In this document: piece after piece, positions 16,413 to 25,345 of the stretch
Position numbering within the stretch: the stretch's first letter is position 1
Layout: each line of letters starts with the position of its first letter
Source: Gemmatimonas sp.
Lineage (GTDB): Bacteria > Gemmatimonadota > Gemmatimonadetes > Gemmatimonadales > Gemmatimonadaceae
DNA: 38,248 bases
Assembly (NCBI GenBank): GCA_025361705.1
Contig: JANYJW010000042.1
Location: 1-38,248 of the forward strand
Direction of reading: 5' to 3'
Notes under the pieces: generated by a model
Seen by the model: only the letters and a program-made list of their open reading frames with translations
What the model was told of the DNA's origin: nothing
The model's database searches: none
Made by a program: the position numbers and the translations under genes

Positions 16413-17583
16413 ACAGCTTCTTCATCGCCTCCGCCATCGTCAGCGCGTGGCCGCCCTCGATGACGTGCCGCGTGGCCCGCTCGCCCGGCGCTTCGAGCGC
16501 GCGCGCCGCATCGTTCATCGTGTCCAGGTGGAACGCGTCGCCGGCGAGATGGCTCAGGTACTCCTCGGCCGCCGTCAGATAGCCCATCATGCCAGCGCAT
16601 TCGCAGGGGCAGAAGATCTTGTGTGCTGCCCGCAGCACTTCCTCGTCCGCTGGATCGGGCATCACCAGGTTTTCGGAGCCGTTGATGACCATCAGCCGCT
16701 TGTTGGCGGCGCAGCGGGCCACCGTGGCGCTGTCCAGTGAGTTGCCCGCCGCGTTGAGCACCAGCGCGTCCATGGGCTCGGCCAGAAAGACGTTCTTTCC
16801 GGTGGGCGCCCAGCACTTCACGCCACGCGCCTCCAACTTGGCCCGCACGTCGGCGCGCGCCTCCACCACCAGCGGCGTGGCGCCGTCGTGCAGCAGGCGG
16901 TCAATGATGTGCAGGCCAATGTTGCCGGCGCCGATGAGGCCGATGATCGAGCCCTTGAGCGGGATGCCCGCGCCCTTCATCATGCCGACCAGCATCCAGT
17001 AATTCCCCTCGGCCGTCGGCGCGCCCGTGTCCGAGATCACGCTGCCCTTGTAATGCTCGTTGAGGTAGCGCAGGGAGCCCGTGGTGCCGTTGCTCATGAT
17101 GCCGTGGCCGAGGTCCTGGCCCGTGGTGAGAAAGAACCCCTCTTTTTCCACGTCCTTGAAGCACTTGATGGCGAAATCGAGCAGCGACGCATCACGCGGC
17201 TCGCCCACGCGCGCGCCGGCCGACGGATGCATCACGCACTTGCCACCGACGATGCGCGAGAAATCGCGCTGCACGTGCGGACCGCCCACCTTGAGCAGGC
17301 GCGACCAAAAGACCTTCTCGTCCATGCCGATGGCGAGATCGATGGCTTCGTGGTCGGAGTTCCAGCCGGGAAGTGTGGTGCGCGTTTCGGGGGCGATGCG
17401 GAACCCGCCCAGCGAGAGCATGCGCGAGCCCGGCTGCGCGTGCGTCGCGATGCTGAGGGTCCAAGGTTCGGTGGCGTGTGTGTAGCGATAGACCCACACA
17501 CGCGCCGTGGGATGGCGCCCGATCTCCGGCGCGATCGTGAGTGTCTCCGCGGGGGAGAGCACGGTCTTCGTGAAGCCTGGCAT
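16405..17583 (-). CDS. Leucine-dehydrogenase-like amino acid dehydrogenase
   Basis: A 392-residue protein with the general plan of Glu/Leu/Phe/Val dehydrogenases. An N-terminal domain has the G-G-K motif (I-V-G-G-K-C-V-M-H-P) that provides the substrate-binding lysine, and T-T-G-Q-D-L-G-H-G recalls the usual T-x-x-D-x-G. The Rossmann domain carries G-L-I-G-A-G-N-I-G for NAD(P). Later I-N-G-S-E-N-L-V resembles the A-G-S-A-N-N-Q segment. It is divergent enough from textbook members that the substrate is open; oxidative deamination of a branched-chain amino acid is a guess. Start ATG 17583 gives M-P-G-F-T-K. It is divergent from a class I aminotransferase with about 150 bases between, which fits a shared amino acid role. 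Confidence 0.62.
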   Translation of the reverse strand: MPGFTKTVLSPAETLTIAPEIGRHPTARVWVYRYTHATEPWTLSIATHAQPGSRMLSLGGFRIAPETRTTLPGWNSDHEAIDLAIGMDEKVFWSRLLKVGGPHVQRDFSRIVGGKCVMHPSAGARVGEPRDASLLDFAIKCFKDVEKEGFFLTTGQDLGHGIMSNGTTGSLRYLNEHYKGSVISDTGAPTAEGNYWMLVGMMKGAGIPLKGSIIGLIGAGNIGLHIIDRLLHDGATPLVVEARADVRAKLEARGVKCWAPTGKNVFLAEPMDALVLNAAGNSLDSATVARCAANKRLMVINGSENLVMPDPADEEVLRAAHKIFCPCECAGMMGYLTAAEEYLSHLAGDAFHLDTMNDAARALEAPGERATRHVIEGGHALTMAEAMKKLYA

Positions 17584-17734
17584 TGGCGGGATAGGCAGAA
17601 AATGGAAGCCGTCTGCGCGGGCGCCACAGGGCAGCCCGACGCGTGTTAAACGTATGACGCGAGCGGCTGTGCCGCACGGCAATCCGGCGACCCGCGAGGT
17701 GGTCGCGGCGTGTCCGATGATGCAAGTTTCCCCC
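17584..17734. promoter_or_regulatory. Divergent promoter region, dehydrogenase/aminotransferase
   Basis: About 150 bases between two divergent genes. The only AT-rich stretch, GTTAAACGTATG, is bracketed by an inverted pair ACGCGT/ACGCG (17639-17644 and 17657-17661). I could not place convincing -35/-10 pairs, so this is only the likely site of regulation. Confidence 0.25.
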
Positions 17735-18925
17735 ATGCCTCGCCACGCCGCCCGGTTCGCCGCGCTCCCTCCATACCTGCTGGCCGCCCTTCCGCCCAAG
17801 AAGCGCGAACTCCTGGCGCGAGGGGTCGACGTCATTGACCTCGGGGCAGGCGACGCCGACCTGCCGGCGCCGCCCAAGGCCGTCGAGGCGCTGCGCGAGG
17901 CCGCCCTCGACCCCACCATGTCGCGCTACGGGTTCGGGATGGGCTTGCCGGCCTACCGCGAGGCGGCGGCCGCGTGGATGCAGCGGCGCTTCGGGCAGGC
18001 GTTCGACCCGATGACCGAGATCGTGCCGCTGCTCGGCAGCAAGGAGGGCATCGCCCACCTCGCACTCATCTATTGCGAGCCGGGCGACGTCACCATCATC
18101 CCCGACCCGGGCTACCTGGCGTACCTTGGCGGCACGCTGCTCAGCAGCGCCACGCCGTACCTGTACCCCATCACGCCGCGCACCAGCTTTCTCATTGACG
18201 TCGACGAGATTCCCGCCGATGTGCGCGCGCGGACCAAGCTGCTCTACCTGAACTATCCCAACAACCCGACCGCCGCCGTTGCGCCGCGCGACTATCTCAG
18301 GAAGGTCGTCGACTGGTGCGCCACGCACGACATCCTGCTCGTGTACGACAACGCGTACAGCGAGATGACGTTCGACGGCTACGTGGCGCCGAGCATCTTC
18401 GAGATCGACGGCGCGCGCGAGGTGGCCATCGAGTTCCATTCGCTGTCCAAGACCTACAACATGACCGGCTGGCGCATGGGGTGGGCGGTGGGAGCGCCCA
18501 GGGTCACGACACCGCTTGGCAAGGTGAAGAGCTTCGTCGATACGGGGCACTTTCTCGCCGCGCAGCGTGCCGGGGTGGCCGCCCTGGAGAGTCATGCCGA
18601 GTGGCTGCCGGGCAACCTCGCCACGTTCAAGGTGCGGCGTGACGCCGCCGTCGCGGCGTTCCGCGCCGAAGGCTTCGATGTGGCGGTGCCACAGGCGTCG
18701 ATGTACCTGTGGGTGCCGCTGCCGGCCGGCGTGAAGTCGATGGAGTTTCACGAGCGCCTCATGGACGAGGAAGGCGTCATCGTCTTGGCCGGCAAGGCGC
18801 TGGGTGACGGGGGCGAGGGGTTCTTCCGCGCCTCCATCATTACATCACCGGAGCGGCTCGCCGAAGCGGCGCGCCGGGCGGGACGCGTACTGCGAAGGAT
18901 GACTCAAGGCAGTTCACCATTGTGA
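17735..18925 (+). CDS. Class I/II aminotransferase, LL-DAP aminotransferase-like
   Basis: A 396-residue PLP enzyme of fold type I. Motifs: D-L-G-A-G-D-A-D-L-P near residue 35, S-R-Y-G-F-G-M-G, Y-L-N-Y-P-N-N-P-T, D-N-A-Y-S-E-M-T-F, the PLP lysine K239 in S-L-S-K-T-Y-N-M-T-G-W-R, and the substrate-carboxylate arginine in F-F-R-A-S-I-I. The pattern resembles the LL-diaminopimelate/MfnC-like branch, but the specific amino donor cannot be fixed from sequence. Starts at ATG 17717 or 17720 would add a few residues. The stop overlaps a GTG (18922) in the frame of the next gene, so cotranscription with the M28 peptidase is likely. Confidence 0.85.
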   Translation: MPRHAARFAALPPYLLAALPPKKRELLARGVDVIDLGAGDADLPAPPKAVEALREAALDPTMSRYGFGMGLPAYREAAAAWMQRRFGQAFDPMTEIVPLLGSKEGIAHLALIYCEPGDVTIIPDPGYLAYLGGTLLSSATPYLYPITPRTSFLIDVDEIPADVRARTKLLYLNYPNNPTAAVAPRDYLRKVVDWCATHDILLVYDNAYSEMTFDGYVAPSIFEIDGAREVAIEFHSLSKTYNMTGWRMGWAVGAPRVTTPLGKVKSFVDTGHFLAAQRAGVAALESHAEWLPGNLATFKVRRDAAVAAFRAEGFDVAVPQASMYLWVPLPAGVKSMEFHERLMDEEGVIVLAGKALGDGGEGFFRASIITSPERLAEAARRAGRVLRRMTQGSSPL

Positions 18926-18957
18926 GGACCACCGTGTTGCCACGTTATCGTCATGCC

Positions 18958-20463
18958 ATGCGCGCGCTGGCCGTCGTGCCGCTGTGCGCCCTGTTTGCCG
19001 CCGCGCTCGCGGCCCAGTCTCCCACGCGTCAGCCGCAAGCGCCGGCTTCGCCGCAGGAACGACTCATTGCCACGATGCACGGCGTGTCGAGCAACACCAT
19101 TCTCGACTGGGTCAAGGAGCTGAGTTCCGACCGGTTCGGCGGGCGTCTCACGGGGACGGCGGGCTACGATTCGTCCGCGGCGTGGACGGTCGAGATGCTG
19201 AAGCGCTGGGGCTACCAGCCGGCGGGTGACAAGGGCACCTGGTATCAGAAGTTTGCGAACCCGTACACGCTGGTGCGGCCGGGGACGGAACTCTCGCTGC
19301 ACCTGCCGCAGGCCGGCGGTGGCGAGATCGTGAAGTCGTACACCTGGGAGCAGGATTTCTTTCAGGGCTCCACGTCCGACTCGGGCCGAGTGAAGGCCGA
19401 GGCGGTGTACGTGGGCTACGGCGTCACGGCGCCCGAACTTGGATACGACGACTACGCCGGCGTCGACGTGAAGGGGAAGATCGTCGTCGTCGAACCCGAA
19501 GCGCCGATGGGCCCAGAGCCCGACACGGCACTCTTCAGGAAGTGGCGGCCGTATTCCTTCCACGATTACAAGATCAAGAACGCTGCCCGCCACGGCGCGG
19601 CCGGCATGGTGTACGACTATCACCTCGCCAACCCCAATGGCGTCTGGGTGAAGGGGTTGATTCTCACCTACGTCAGCCGCGGCGTGATGAGCGACCTCTT
19701 TGCGGGGCTGCCGGTCACGCATGCGCAGACCATCGACCAGATCCGCAAGACGCTTGCGCCGGCCTCGCGGCCGCTTGGCAAGACGATGACGCTCTGGAAC
19801 AACACCGAGCACCATCCTGAGGGCGTCGGGTCCAACGTCATCGCGCTCCTGCCGGGCAGCGACCCGGTGCTCAAGGACGAGGTCATCGTCCTCGGCGCGC
19901 ATCTCGACCACCTGGGCTATAACCACGAGCTGATGCCCGGCGCGCACGACAACGCGTCAGGCGTGGCGGTGCTGCTCGCCGCCGCCGAGGCGGTTGCGCG
20001 CGCCAAGGTGCCGATGAAGCGCAGCGTGCTGCTGCTGCTTTTCGGGGCCGAGGAGCAGGCGGTGAAGGGCTCGGAGTACTACGTGGCGCATCCGGTGGTG
20101 CCAAACGCCAAGATCAAGGCGTTCCTGAACCTCGAGAGCGTTGGCCGCGGCGAACGCATCGGCGTTTCGTCGGGCAAGGAGTACCCCGAGATCTACGCGG
20201 CGATGGAAGCGGCGAACGCGCAGTACGTACACCGGCCCATGAGTGCATTCTCCAACAGCAACCTCGCCCGGCCGCGCCAGGATGCGGCCCATTTCCTCTG
20301 GGCGAAGATTCCCACGGTGTCGATTGGTGTCAGCGGTGCGCCGCCGCTGCCGTACGCCAGCTATCACACCTCCAAGGATCGCTGGCAGGTGCTGACCCCC
20401 GAGATCATGGAAGACCTCGCGCGGATCGTCTTCCTGTCGACCGTCCAGCTGGCCAATCCGTGA
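18958..20463 (+). CDS. Exported M28 family zinc aminopeptidase
   Basis: A 501-residue secreted peptidase: signal peptide at 1 to about 20 (L-A-V-V-P-L-C-A-L-F-A-A-A-L-A-A-Q), a protease-associated domain inserted around 130-250, and the M28 catalytic core. Zinc ligands and base read as H315 (G-A-H-L-D-H), D331 (H-D-N-A-S-G), E365/E366 (F-G-A-E-E-Q), E393 (N-L-E-S-V-G) and H470 (S-Y-H-T-S-K). E393 replaces the Asp seen in many members, a substitution found in part of the family. It releases N-terminal residues from peptides outside the cytoplasm. The frame opens at GTG 18922, overlapping the previous stop, but ATG 18958 gives a standard signal peptide. Confidence 0.9.
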   Translation: MRALAVVPLCALFAAALAAQSPTRQPQAPASPQERLIATMHGVSSNTILDWVKELSSDRFGGRLTGTAGYDSSAAWTVEMLKRWGYQPAGDKGTWYQKFANPYTLVRPGTELSLHLPQAGGGEIVKSYTWEQDFFQGSTSDSGRVKAEAVYVGYGVTAPELGYDDYAGVDVKGKIVVVEPEAPMGPEPDTALFRKWRPYSFHDYKIKNAARHGAAGMVYDYHLANPNGVWVKGLILTYVSRGVMSDLFAGLPVTHAQTIDQIRKTLAPASRPLGKTMTLWNNTEHHPEGVGSNVIALLPGSDPVLKDEVIVLGAHLDHLGYNHELMPGAHDNASGVAVLLAAAEAVARAKVPMKRSVLLLLFGAEEQAVKGSEYYVAHPVVPNAKIKAFLNLESVGRGERIGVSSGKEYPEIYAAMEAANAQYVHRPMSAFSNSNLARPRQDAAHFLWAKIPTVSIGVSGAPPLPYASYHTSKDRWQVLTPEIMEDLARIVFLSTVQLANP

Positions 20464-20479
20464 TTGCAGCGGCGTGCCG

Positions 20480-21817
20480 ATGAGCGGATCCGCCGCGCTC
20501 ACCGCCGACCTGATCGTCGTCGGATCGGGGCCGGGCGGCGCCACCGTGGCGCGCGAGATGGCGCGCCACGGCAAGCGTGTGCTGATCTTCGAAAGGGGCC
20601 GCGACCATCGCGGCCGCGCGCATTACGGCACGTACCCCGGGGCCATCGTCTACTCCGATAAAATGAGCTTCCTCTTTACCGAGGAAGGGCTCAACATCAT
20701 CAGCCCGGTGATGGTGGGCGGGGCAACGTCGATGTACTGCGGCTGCGCCGCGCCGCCACCGGCGTGGCTCAAGGACACCTATCGCATCGATATCAGCAGT
20801 GAGGTCGCGGCGGCCGAAGTCGAGCTGCACATCGCGCCATTGCCCCCGCCACTGCGTGGCGCAGCGTCCACACGCATCGCCGAAGCGGCCGGCGCACTGG
20901 GCCACGACTGGTTTGCGCAGCCCAAGTTCATGTCACCCGGGCGCGCCAAGCACTTTTCCTGCGCGGCCACGTGCATGCTCGGCTGTCGATGCGGCGCCAA
21001 GTGGAACGCCGGCGAGTGGATTGACGATGCGGTGCGCGCCGGCGCGACGCTGCACACCGGAGCGCGCGTCAGTCGCGTGCTCGTGGATGGCCGCAGTGTG
21101 CGCGGCATCGAAGGCCGCATGGGCGGGCGGTCGTTCACGGCCACCGCGCCCGTGGTGGTGATCGCCGCCGGTGGCATCGGGTCGCCGCGCATCCTGCAGG
21201 CATCGGGCTTGGCGCAGGCCGGCGACCGCATGGCGATGGACACCACCGTGATGGTCTACGGCCTCGACAAGGAGAAGGGTACCGGCAACGAGCCGCCGAT
21301 GACCTGGTCCTGGGAGAACGACGACGAGGGCTACATGCTCTCGACGCTCATTGATCCGTGGCTGCTGTACCCGCTGGGCGCCGCGCGCGTGGGCATCAAA
21401 CCGCTGCTCATGTGGCCGCGGTGGGGCAACCTCCTTGGCGTGATGATCAAGCTCAAGGACGAACTGTCGGGCGGCGTCTTTGCCGACGGCACCATCCGCA
21501 AGCCGCTCACGGCGCAGGATGCCGGACGTCTAGCCAACGCGCGCCGCATGTGCGGGCGCATCCTCATCGAGGCGGGCGCCGATCCGTCGTCCATCTTCAT
21601 GCGGCCGCTGCTGGGCACGCACCCCAGTGCGACGGTGCGCATCGGCACCATGCTCGACACCAACCTCTCCACCGAAGTCGACGGCCTTTTCGTCTGTGAT
21701 GCGAGCACGTTCCCCGAGTCGCTCGACCGGCCGACGGTGCTCACCATCATCGGGTTGGGCAAGCGGCTCGCGTCGCACCTGCTGGCGGCGCCGACGCCGC
21801 GTGAGGTGGCGCCATGA
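20480..21817 (+). CDS. GMC-type FAD oxidoreductase
   Basis: A 445-residue flavoprotein. The FAD-binding G15-S-G-P-G-G20 follows a beta strand L-I-V-V, and an acidic F-E-R-G ends the second strand. The C-terminal part has the GMC signature region G-T-H-P-S-A and F-V-C-D-A-S-T-F-P-E-S near the end. A cysteine cluster, C161, C165, C169 and C171, lies just before G-A-K-W; related GMC enzymes carry cysteines here with different spacing. Family members oxidise alcohols, sugars or sterols; the substrate is unknown. GTG 20474 is an alternative start. It lies 16 bases after the M28 gene and overlaps the reductase downstream by four bases (ATGA), so the two oxidoreductases probably act in one pathway. 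Confidence 0.85.
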   Translation: MSGSAALTADLIVVGSGPGGATVAREMARHGKRVLIFERGRDHRGRAHYGTYPGAIVYSDKMSFLFTEEGLNIISPVMVGGATSMYCGCAAPPPAWLKDTYRIDISSEVAAAEVELHIAPLPPPLRGAASTRIAEAAGALGHDWFAQPKFMSPGRAKHFSCAATCMLGCRCGAKWNAGEWIDDAVRAGATLHTGARVSRVLVDGRSVRGIEGRMGGRSFTATAPVVVIAAGGIGSPRILQASGLAQAGDRMAMDTTVMVYGLDKEKGTGNEPPMTWSWENDDEGYMLSTLIDPWLLYPLGAARVGIKPLLMWPRWGNLLGVMIKLKDELSGGVFADGTIRKPLTAQDAGRLANARRMCGRILIEAGADPSSIFMRPLLGTHPSATVRIGTMLDTNLSTEVDGLFVCDASTFPESLDRPTVLTIIGLGKRLASHLLAAPTPREVAP

Positions 21818-22797
21818 CGGTGCTCGTGACCGGCGGGTCGGGCTTTCTCGGCTCGGCCGTGGTGCGCGCCCTGGTGAGCGACGGACACGCCGTGCGCTGC
21901 CTGGTGCGTACCGGCAGCGACGTGTCGAACCTCAACGGCATCGCGTGCGAGCGCGTGCCCGGCGACGTGACCGACGTCGATGCGGTGCGACGGGCGGTGC
22001 AGGGCTGCGACGAGGTGATTCACCTCGCGGCCATCTACGCCATCTGGCTCCGGGATTCCGGCCTGATGTACCGCGTGAACGTCAATGGCACCCACAAGGT
22101 GCTCACCGCGTGCCGCGAGGCGGGAGTGCGCAAGGTCGTGCACGTCAGTTCCACGGCGGCGCTCGGTGCGCACGGCAAGGTGCCGGCGAATGAGCGTGCC
22201 GAGTTCAACCTGGCGCACACGCGCGATCACTACTTCGCGTCCAAGCATCAAGCCGAACAGGTGGCGCTCGACTTCGCAGCCAAGGGCCTGCCCGTTACCG
22301 TCGTGAATCCTTCGGTGGTCATCGGCCCCGGCGACCGCGTGCCCACGCCGTCGGGCGCACTCATCATCAATGTGCTCAAGGGGCGACTGCCCGGGTACAT
22401 TGACGGCGGCATGAACCTCGTCGATGTGCGCGACTGCGCCCGTGGCATTGTCAACGCGCTGTCGCGCGGCCAGGCGGGGGAGCGGTACGTGCTGGGCAAC
22501 CGCAACGTCAGCATGAAGGAGTTCTTCGACCTCATCGTGCGCGTGGCGGGATACGGCAGGTCGCCGGCCATCCGGTTCCCGGTGTTCATGGCGGTGCAGT
22601 CGGGCTACGCCGAGGAGCTGCTCGCCCGATTCACCGGCAATCCGCCACGCAACACCGCGGCGTGGGTGCGCGTGGGCAGCCACTACTCGTGGTGGAACCC
22701 GTCCAAGGCCGTCGCCGAACTCGGGATGCCTCAGCGTTCCGCGGAGGAGAGCATTGCCGACGCGGTCGCGTGGTTCAAGGAGAGGTCGTATCTCTGA
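21814..22797 (+). CDS. NAD-dependent epimerase/dehydratase, HpnA-like
   Basis: A 327-residue extended short-chain dehydrogenase with G7-G-S-G-F-L-G13 for NAD(P), V-S-S-T-A-A-L, and the catalytic pair Y140 and K144 (Y-F-A-S-K). The order of motifs, including V-V-N-P-S-V-V-I-G-P-G-D and N-L-V-D-V-R-D, matches the dihydroflavonol reductase / hopanoid-associated HpnA branch. No squalene-hopene cyclase is seen in this window, so a hopanoid role is not supported by context. Its start overlaps the GMC oxidoreductase stop, which suggests that one enzyme's product is the other's substrate. Its 3' end contains AAGGAGAGG (22777-22785), a strong ribosome site for the permease that follows. Confidence 0.88.
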   Translation: MTVLVTGGSGFLGSAVVRALVSDGHAVRCLVRTGSDVSNLNGIACERVPGDVTDVDAVRRAVQGCDEVIHLAAIYAIWLRDSGLMYRVNVNGTHKVLTACREAGVRKVVHVSSTAALGAHGKVPANERAEFNLAHTRDHYFASKHQAEQVALDFAAKGLPVTVVNPSVVIGPGDRVPTPSGALIINVLKGRLPGYIDGGMNLVDVRDCARGIVNALSRGQAGERYVLGNRNVSMKEFFDLIVRVAGYGRSPAIRFPVFMAVQSGYAEELLARFTGNPPRNTAAWVRVGSHYSWWNPSKAVAELGMPQRSAEESIADAVAWFKERSYL

Positions 22798-24185
22798 GTC
22801 GCGCGGCGCCGTGCGAGGCCCGCGTGGCCATTGACGGCCTGAAGAAGGTTCTCGGACTCACCGAGGTGACCTTCATCGCGATCGGCATGACGGTGGGCGG
22901 CGGCATCTTCGTCTTCACCGGCATTGTGCTGAAGATCGTCGGGCCGGCGCTGCCACTTGCCTACGCACTCGCGTGGATACCGGTGCTGCTCGCCATGATC
23001 CCGCTCGCCGTGCTTGGCGCGGCCATTCCCACGACGGGTGGCAACTACAAGTATCCCAGTCGCATGGTGTCGCCCGCACTCGCATTCACCGGCGTGTGGG
23101 TGTACGCGCTGGCGACGTTCTTTGGCCAGATCCCGCTGTATGGCATCACCTGCGGACGCTACGTGAGCGCGGTCTTTCCTGGCGTGGCACCGCTCGCATG
23201 TGCGGCGGTGCTGGTGACCGTGCTCTGTGTCGTGAACGTGCTCGGCGTCCGTCTTGCGGCACAGCTCCAGGGCGCCATGGTGGTGATGCTCATGGGTGCG
23301 ACACTCTACTACGGCGTGCAGGGGCCGCTCCATGTCGATCCCGCACGCTTTGCGGGCATGTAGAGCGCGGGCCCAGGGAGCCTGCTGCTTGGCGTCGCCC
23401 TGCTCAGCTTCACGTACATCGGATCCAATGGCATCATCGAGCTGGGTGACGAGATCAAGGACCCCGGCCGAGTGATCCCGCGGGCGATGTTCATCACCTT
23501 TCCGGTCGTCGCCGTTCTCTACGTGCTGGTTGCGGTGACGACGGTCAATGCGGCCCCGTGGCGTGCGATGATTGCCGTCGAGGAACCGGTGATCGACACG
23601 GCGCGCCAGAGCCTGGGGCACGTCGGTTTCGCCCTGTTCATGCTGGCCGGTGCTGGACTGGCGCTCGTCACGACGCTGAACGCGCTGTTCATCTTTGGCA
23701 CCAAGTCACTGCTGGCGATCGTCGACGACGGGCTGCTACCGAGTGCCCTCGGAACGATCAACCGCCGCTTCGGGACGGCGCACTGGCTCTTCCTGCTGGT
23801 GTGGACCATCTCGATGGGCGGCATCTTCGCGGGCTTTCCGCTTGAGACGTTTGCCAGCTACGCCGCGCTGGGAAGCACGCTCATCTTCGTGCCGGTGCTG
23901 CTCGCGGCACTCGCGCTCCCCAGCCGATATCCGGTGCAGTACGCGGCGTCGAGCTTCAGGCTTGGCCGCGGCTGGCTGCGCGCCTGTGTGGTGGTTGGCG
24001 TCGCGGTGGCGCTGTTCTTCAGCACCGTGATCCTCGTCGCCCTCAAGTCGGCCCGCAATATCGGGTTCTTCGGGCTGTTCGTCGCGTCCGGCATCGCGTA
24101 CTACGCGCTGCGGGCGCGACAGCTGAGGGCGCGCGGCGCCGACCCGGCACAGCTGCTGCACCGCGCGGACTGGACGGAACGGTGA
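22794..24185 (+). pseudogene. APC amino acid permease interrupted by an in-frame TAG
   Basis: The frame encodes an amino acid-polyamine-organocation permease of about 460 codons. The first transmembrane helix holds the substrate-binding break G-M-T-V-G-G-G-I-F-V-F-T-G. A TAG at 23361-23363 (after F-A-G-M) splits it, but the same frame continues at once with S-A-G-P-G-S-L-L-L-G and the expected helix with Y-I-G-S-N-G-I-I-E-L-G-D-E. There is no shift, so a single base change or sequencing error would explain it. No ATG opens the frame: a strong AAGGAGAGG (22777-22785) points to CTG 22794, which overlaps the upstream stop; GTG 22770 and GTG 22824 are alternatives. Downstream it overlaps the PLP enzyme gene (GTGA). 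As read, the protein is cut to its first 190 or so residues. Confidence 0.8.
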
Positions 24186-25234
24186 TCGACAGCCTGATGG
24201 CGCGCCTGCCCCGCGTATCCCTCGGCACGTTTCCTACTCCCGTCGAACGGCTCACGCAGTGCGGGCACGAGAGCCTCTGGGTGAAGCGCGAGGACCTGTC
24301 GTCACCACAGGGCGGCGGCAACAAGGTGCGCAAGCTCGAACTCACGATTGCCGATGCGCTGCAGCGCGGTCACACGAAGATCGTGACCTTCGGCGGACTC
24401 GGCACCAATCACGGTCTCGCGACGGCCCGGTTCGGCCGGATGCACGGACTTACGACGCGCGTGTTGCTGTACAACCAGCCCGTCACGGAGCAAGTGCGGT
24501 GGACGCTGCTGGAACTGCAGCGGCTGCAGGCGGAACTCCGCAGCTATCCCACGCTGCTGCGCGTCGGGGCGGCGTACTACACCACGCAGCGCCTCGCCAA
24601 CCCAGGGGCGTACTTCCTGATGGCCGGCGGTTCGTCGCCGCTGGGAACGATTGGCGTCGTCAACGCGATGTGCGAGTTGCGCGAGCAGGTGCGGGCGGGG
24701 CAACTGCCAGAGCCCGATGCGATATTCGTCGCGCTCGGGTCGGGCGGCACCATGGCCGGGCTCTCGCTGGGCGCGTTGCTCGCAGGGCTCAAGACGCGCG
24801 TGATTGGCGTGCGGGTGTCCCTCGACCGCGCGGGCCCCGTGCGCTTCACCGATCAGGGCACCGTGCAAATGCTGATGCGGCGGACGCTGACGCTGCTGCG
24901 GTCACATGCACCGCACATACATGATGTCGCCATTCCCGAGCAGCATGTGCTCAATGCCTACTTCGGTGCCGGGTACGGTGCGCCCACGCCAGAGGGCAGG
25001 GAGGCGATGGCGCTCGCACAGGCTCAGGCTGGACTTCGGCTTGACGCCACGTACACGGCCAAGACTTTTGCCGCGGTGCGTGAATACATCGGGCAGAAAC
25101 AGCACGCGGGCGACACGGTGCTCTACTGGCATACCTACCATCGCGCCGCCGAGGCCGTGCCGCAGAAATCAGGGGATTATCGCGGGTTGCCGCGCGCCCT
25201 GCACTGGATCTTCGAAGGCGACCACGTGGGCTGA
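24182..25234 (+). CDS. D-cysteine desulfhydrase / ACC deaminase family PLP enzyme
   Basis: A 350-residue fold type II PLP enzyme. The PLP lysine is K48 in G-G-G-N-K-V-R-K-L-E, and F-G-G-L-G-T-N-H-G-L-A-T-A matches the family's N-H motif for substrate carboxylate contact. G-S-G-G-T-M-A-G-L is the PLP phosphate loop. Family enzymes break D-cysteine to pyruvate, ammonia and sulfide, or open 1-aminocyclopropane-1-carboxylate. The motif alone does not separate these activities; desulfhydrase is more common in bacteria. Start GTG 24182 overlaps the permease stop, so the transporter and enzyme probably served the same substrate before the permease was interrupted. Confidence 0.82.
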   Translation: MIDSLMARLPRVSLGTFPTPVERLTQCGHESLWVKREDLSSPQGGGNKVRKLELTIADALQRGHTKIVTFGGLGTNHGLATARFGRMHGLTTRVLLYNQPVTEQVRWTLLELQRLQAELRSYPTLLRVGAAYYTTQRLANPGAYFLMAGGSSPLGTIGVVNAMCELREQVRAGQLPEPDAIFVALGSGGTMAGLSLGALLAGLKTRVIGVRVSLDRAGPVRFTDQGTVQMLMRRTLTLLRSHAPHIHDVAIPEQHVLNAYFGAGYGAPTPEGREAMALAQAQAGLRLDATYTAKTFAAVREYIGQKQHAGDTVLYWHTYHRAAEAVPQKSGDYRGLPRALHWIFEGDHVG

Positions 25235-25278
25235 GCAGACGTCCACCACGTGACGCATCGCCGTCCGATCAGAAGCGG

Positions 25279-25313
25279 ACGGCTTACGGCGTACCGCGTA
25301 CAGCTCTTAGCTT
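25279..25313. repeat. Degenerate heptamer tandem repeat (five units)
   Basis: Five 7-base units in a row, starting ACGGCTT, ACGGCGT, ACCGCGT and then two more diverged copies. It fills part of the 111-base space between the desulfhydrase-like gene and the S9 peptidase gene. The first unit is identical to the last unit of the array at 29294-29328. Confidence 0.5.
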
Positions 25314-25345
25314 CTGTTGTCCTGCAACCCCACCGGAGCCCATCG

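Noticed and set aside
23361..23363. TAG as a pyrrolysine or selenocysteine-type recoded codon
   Set aside because: The protein family does not use either residue, no associated machinery is in the window, and a point mutation or read error is simpler.
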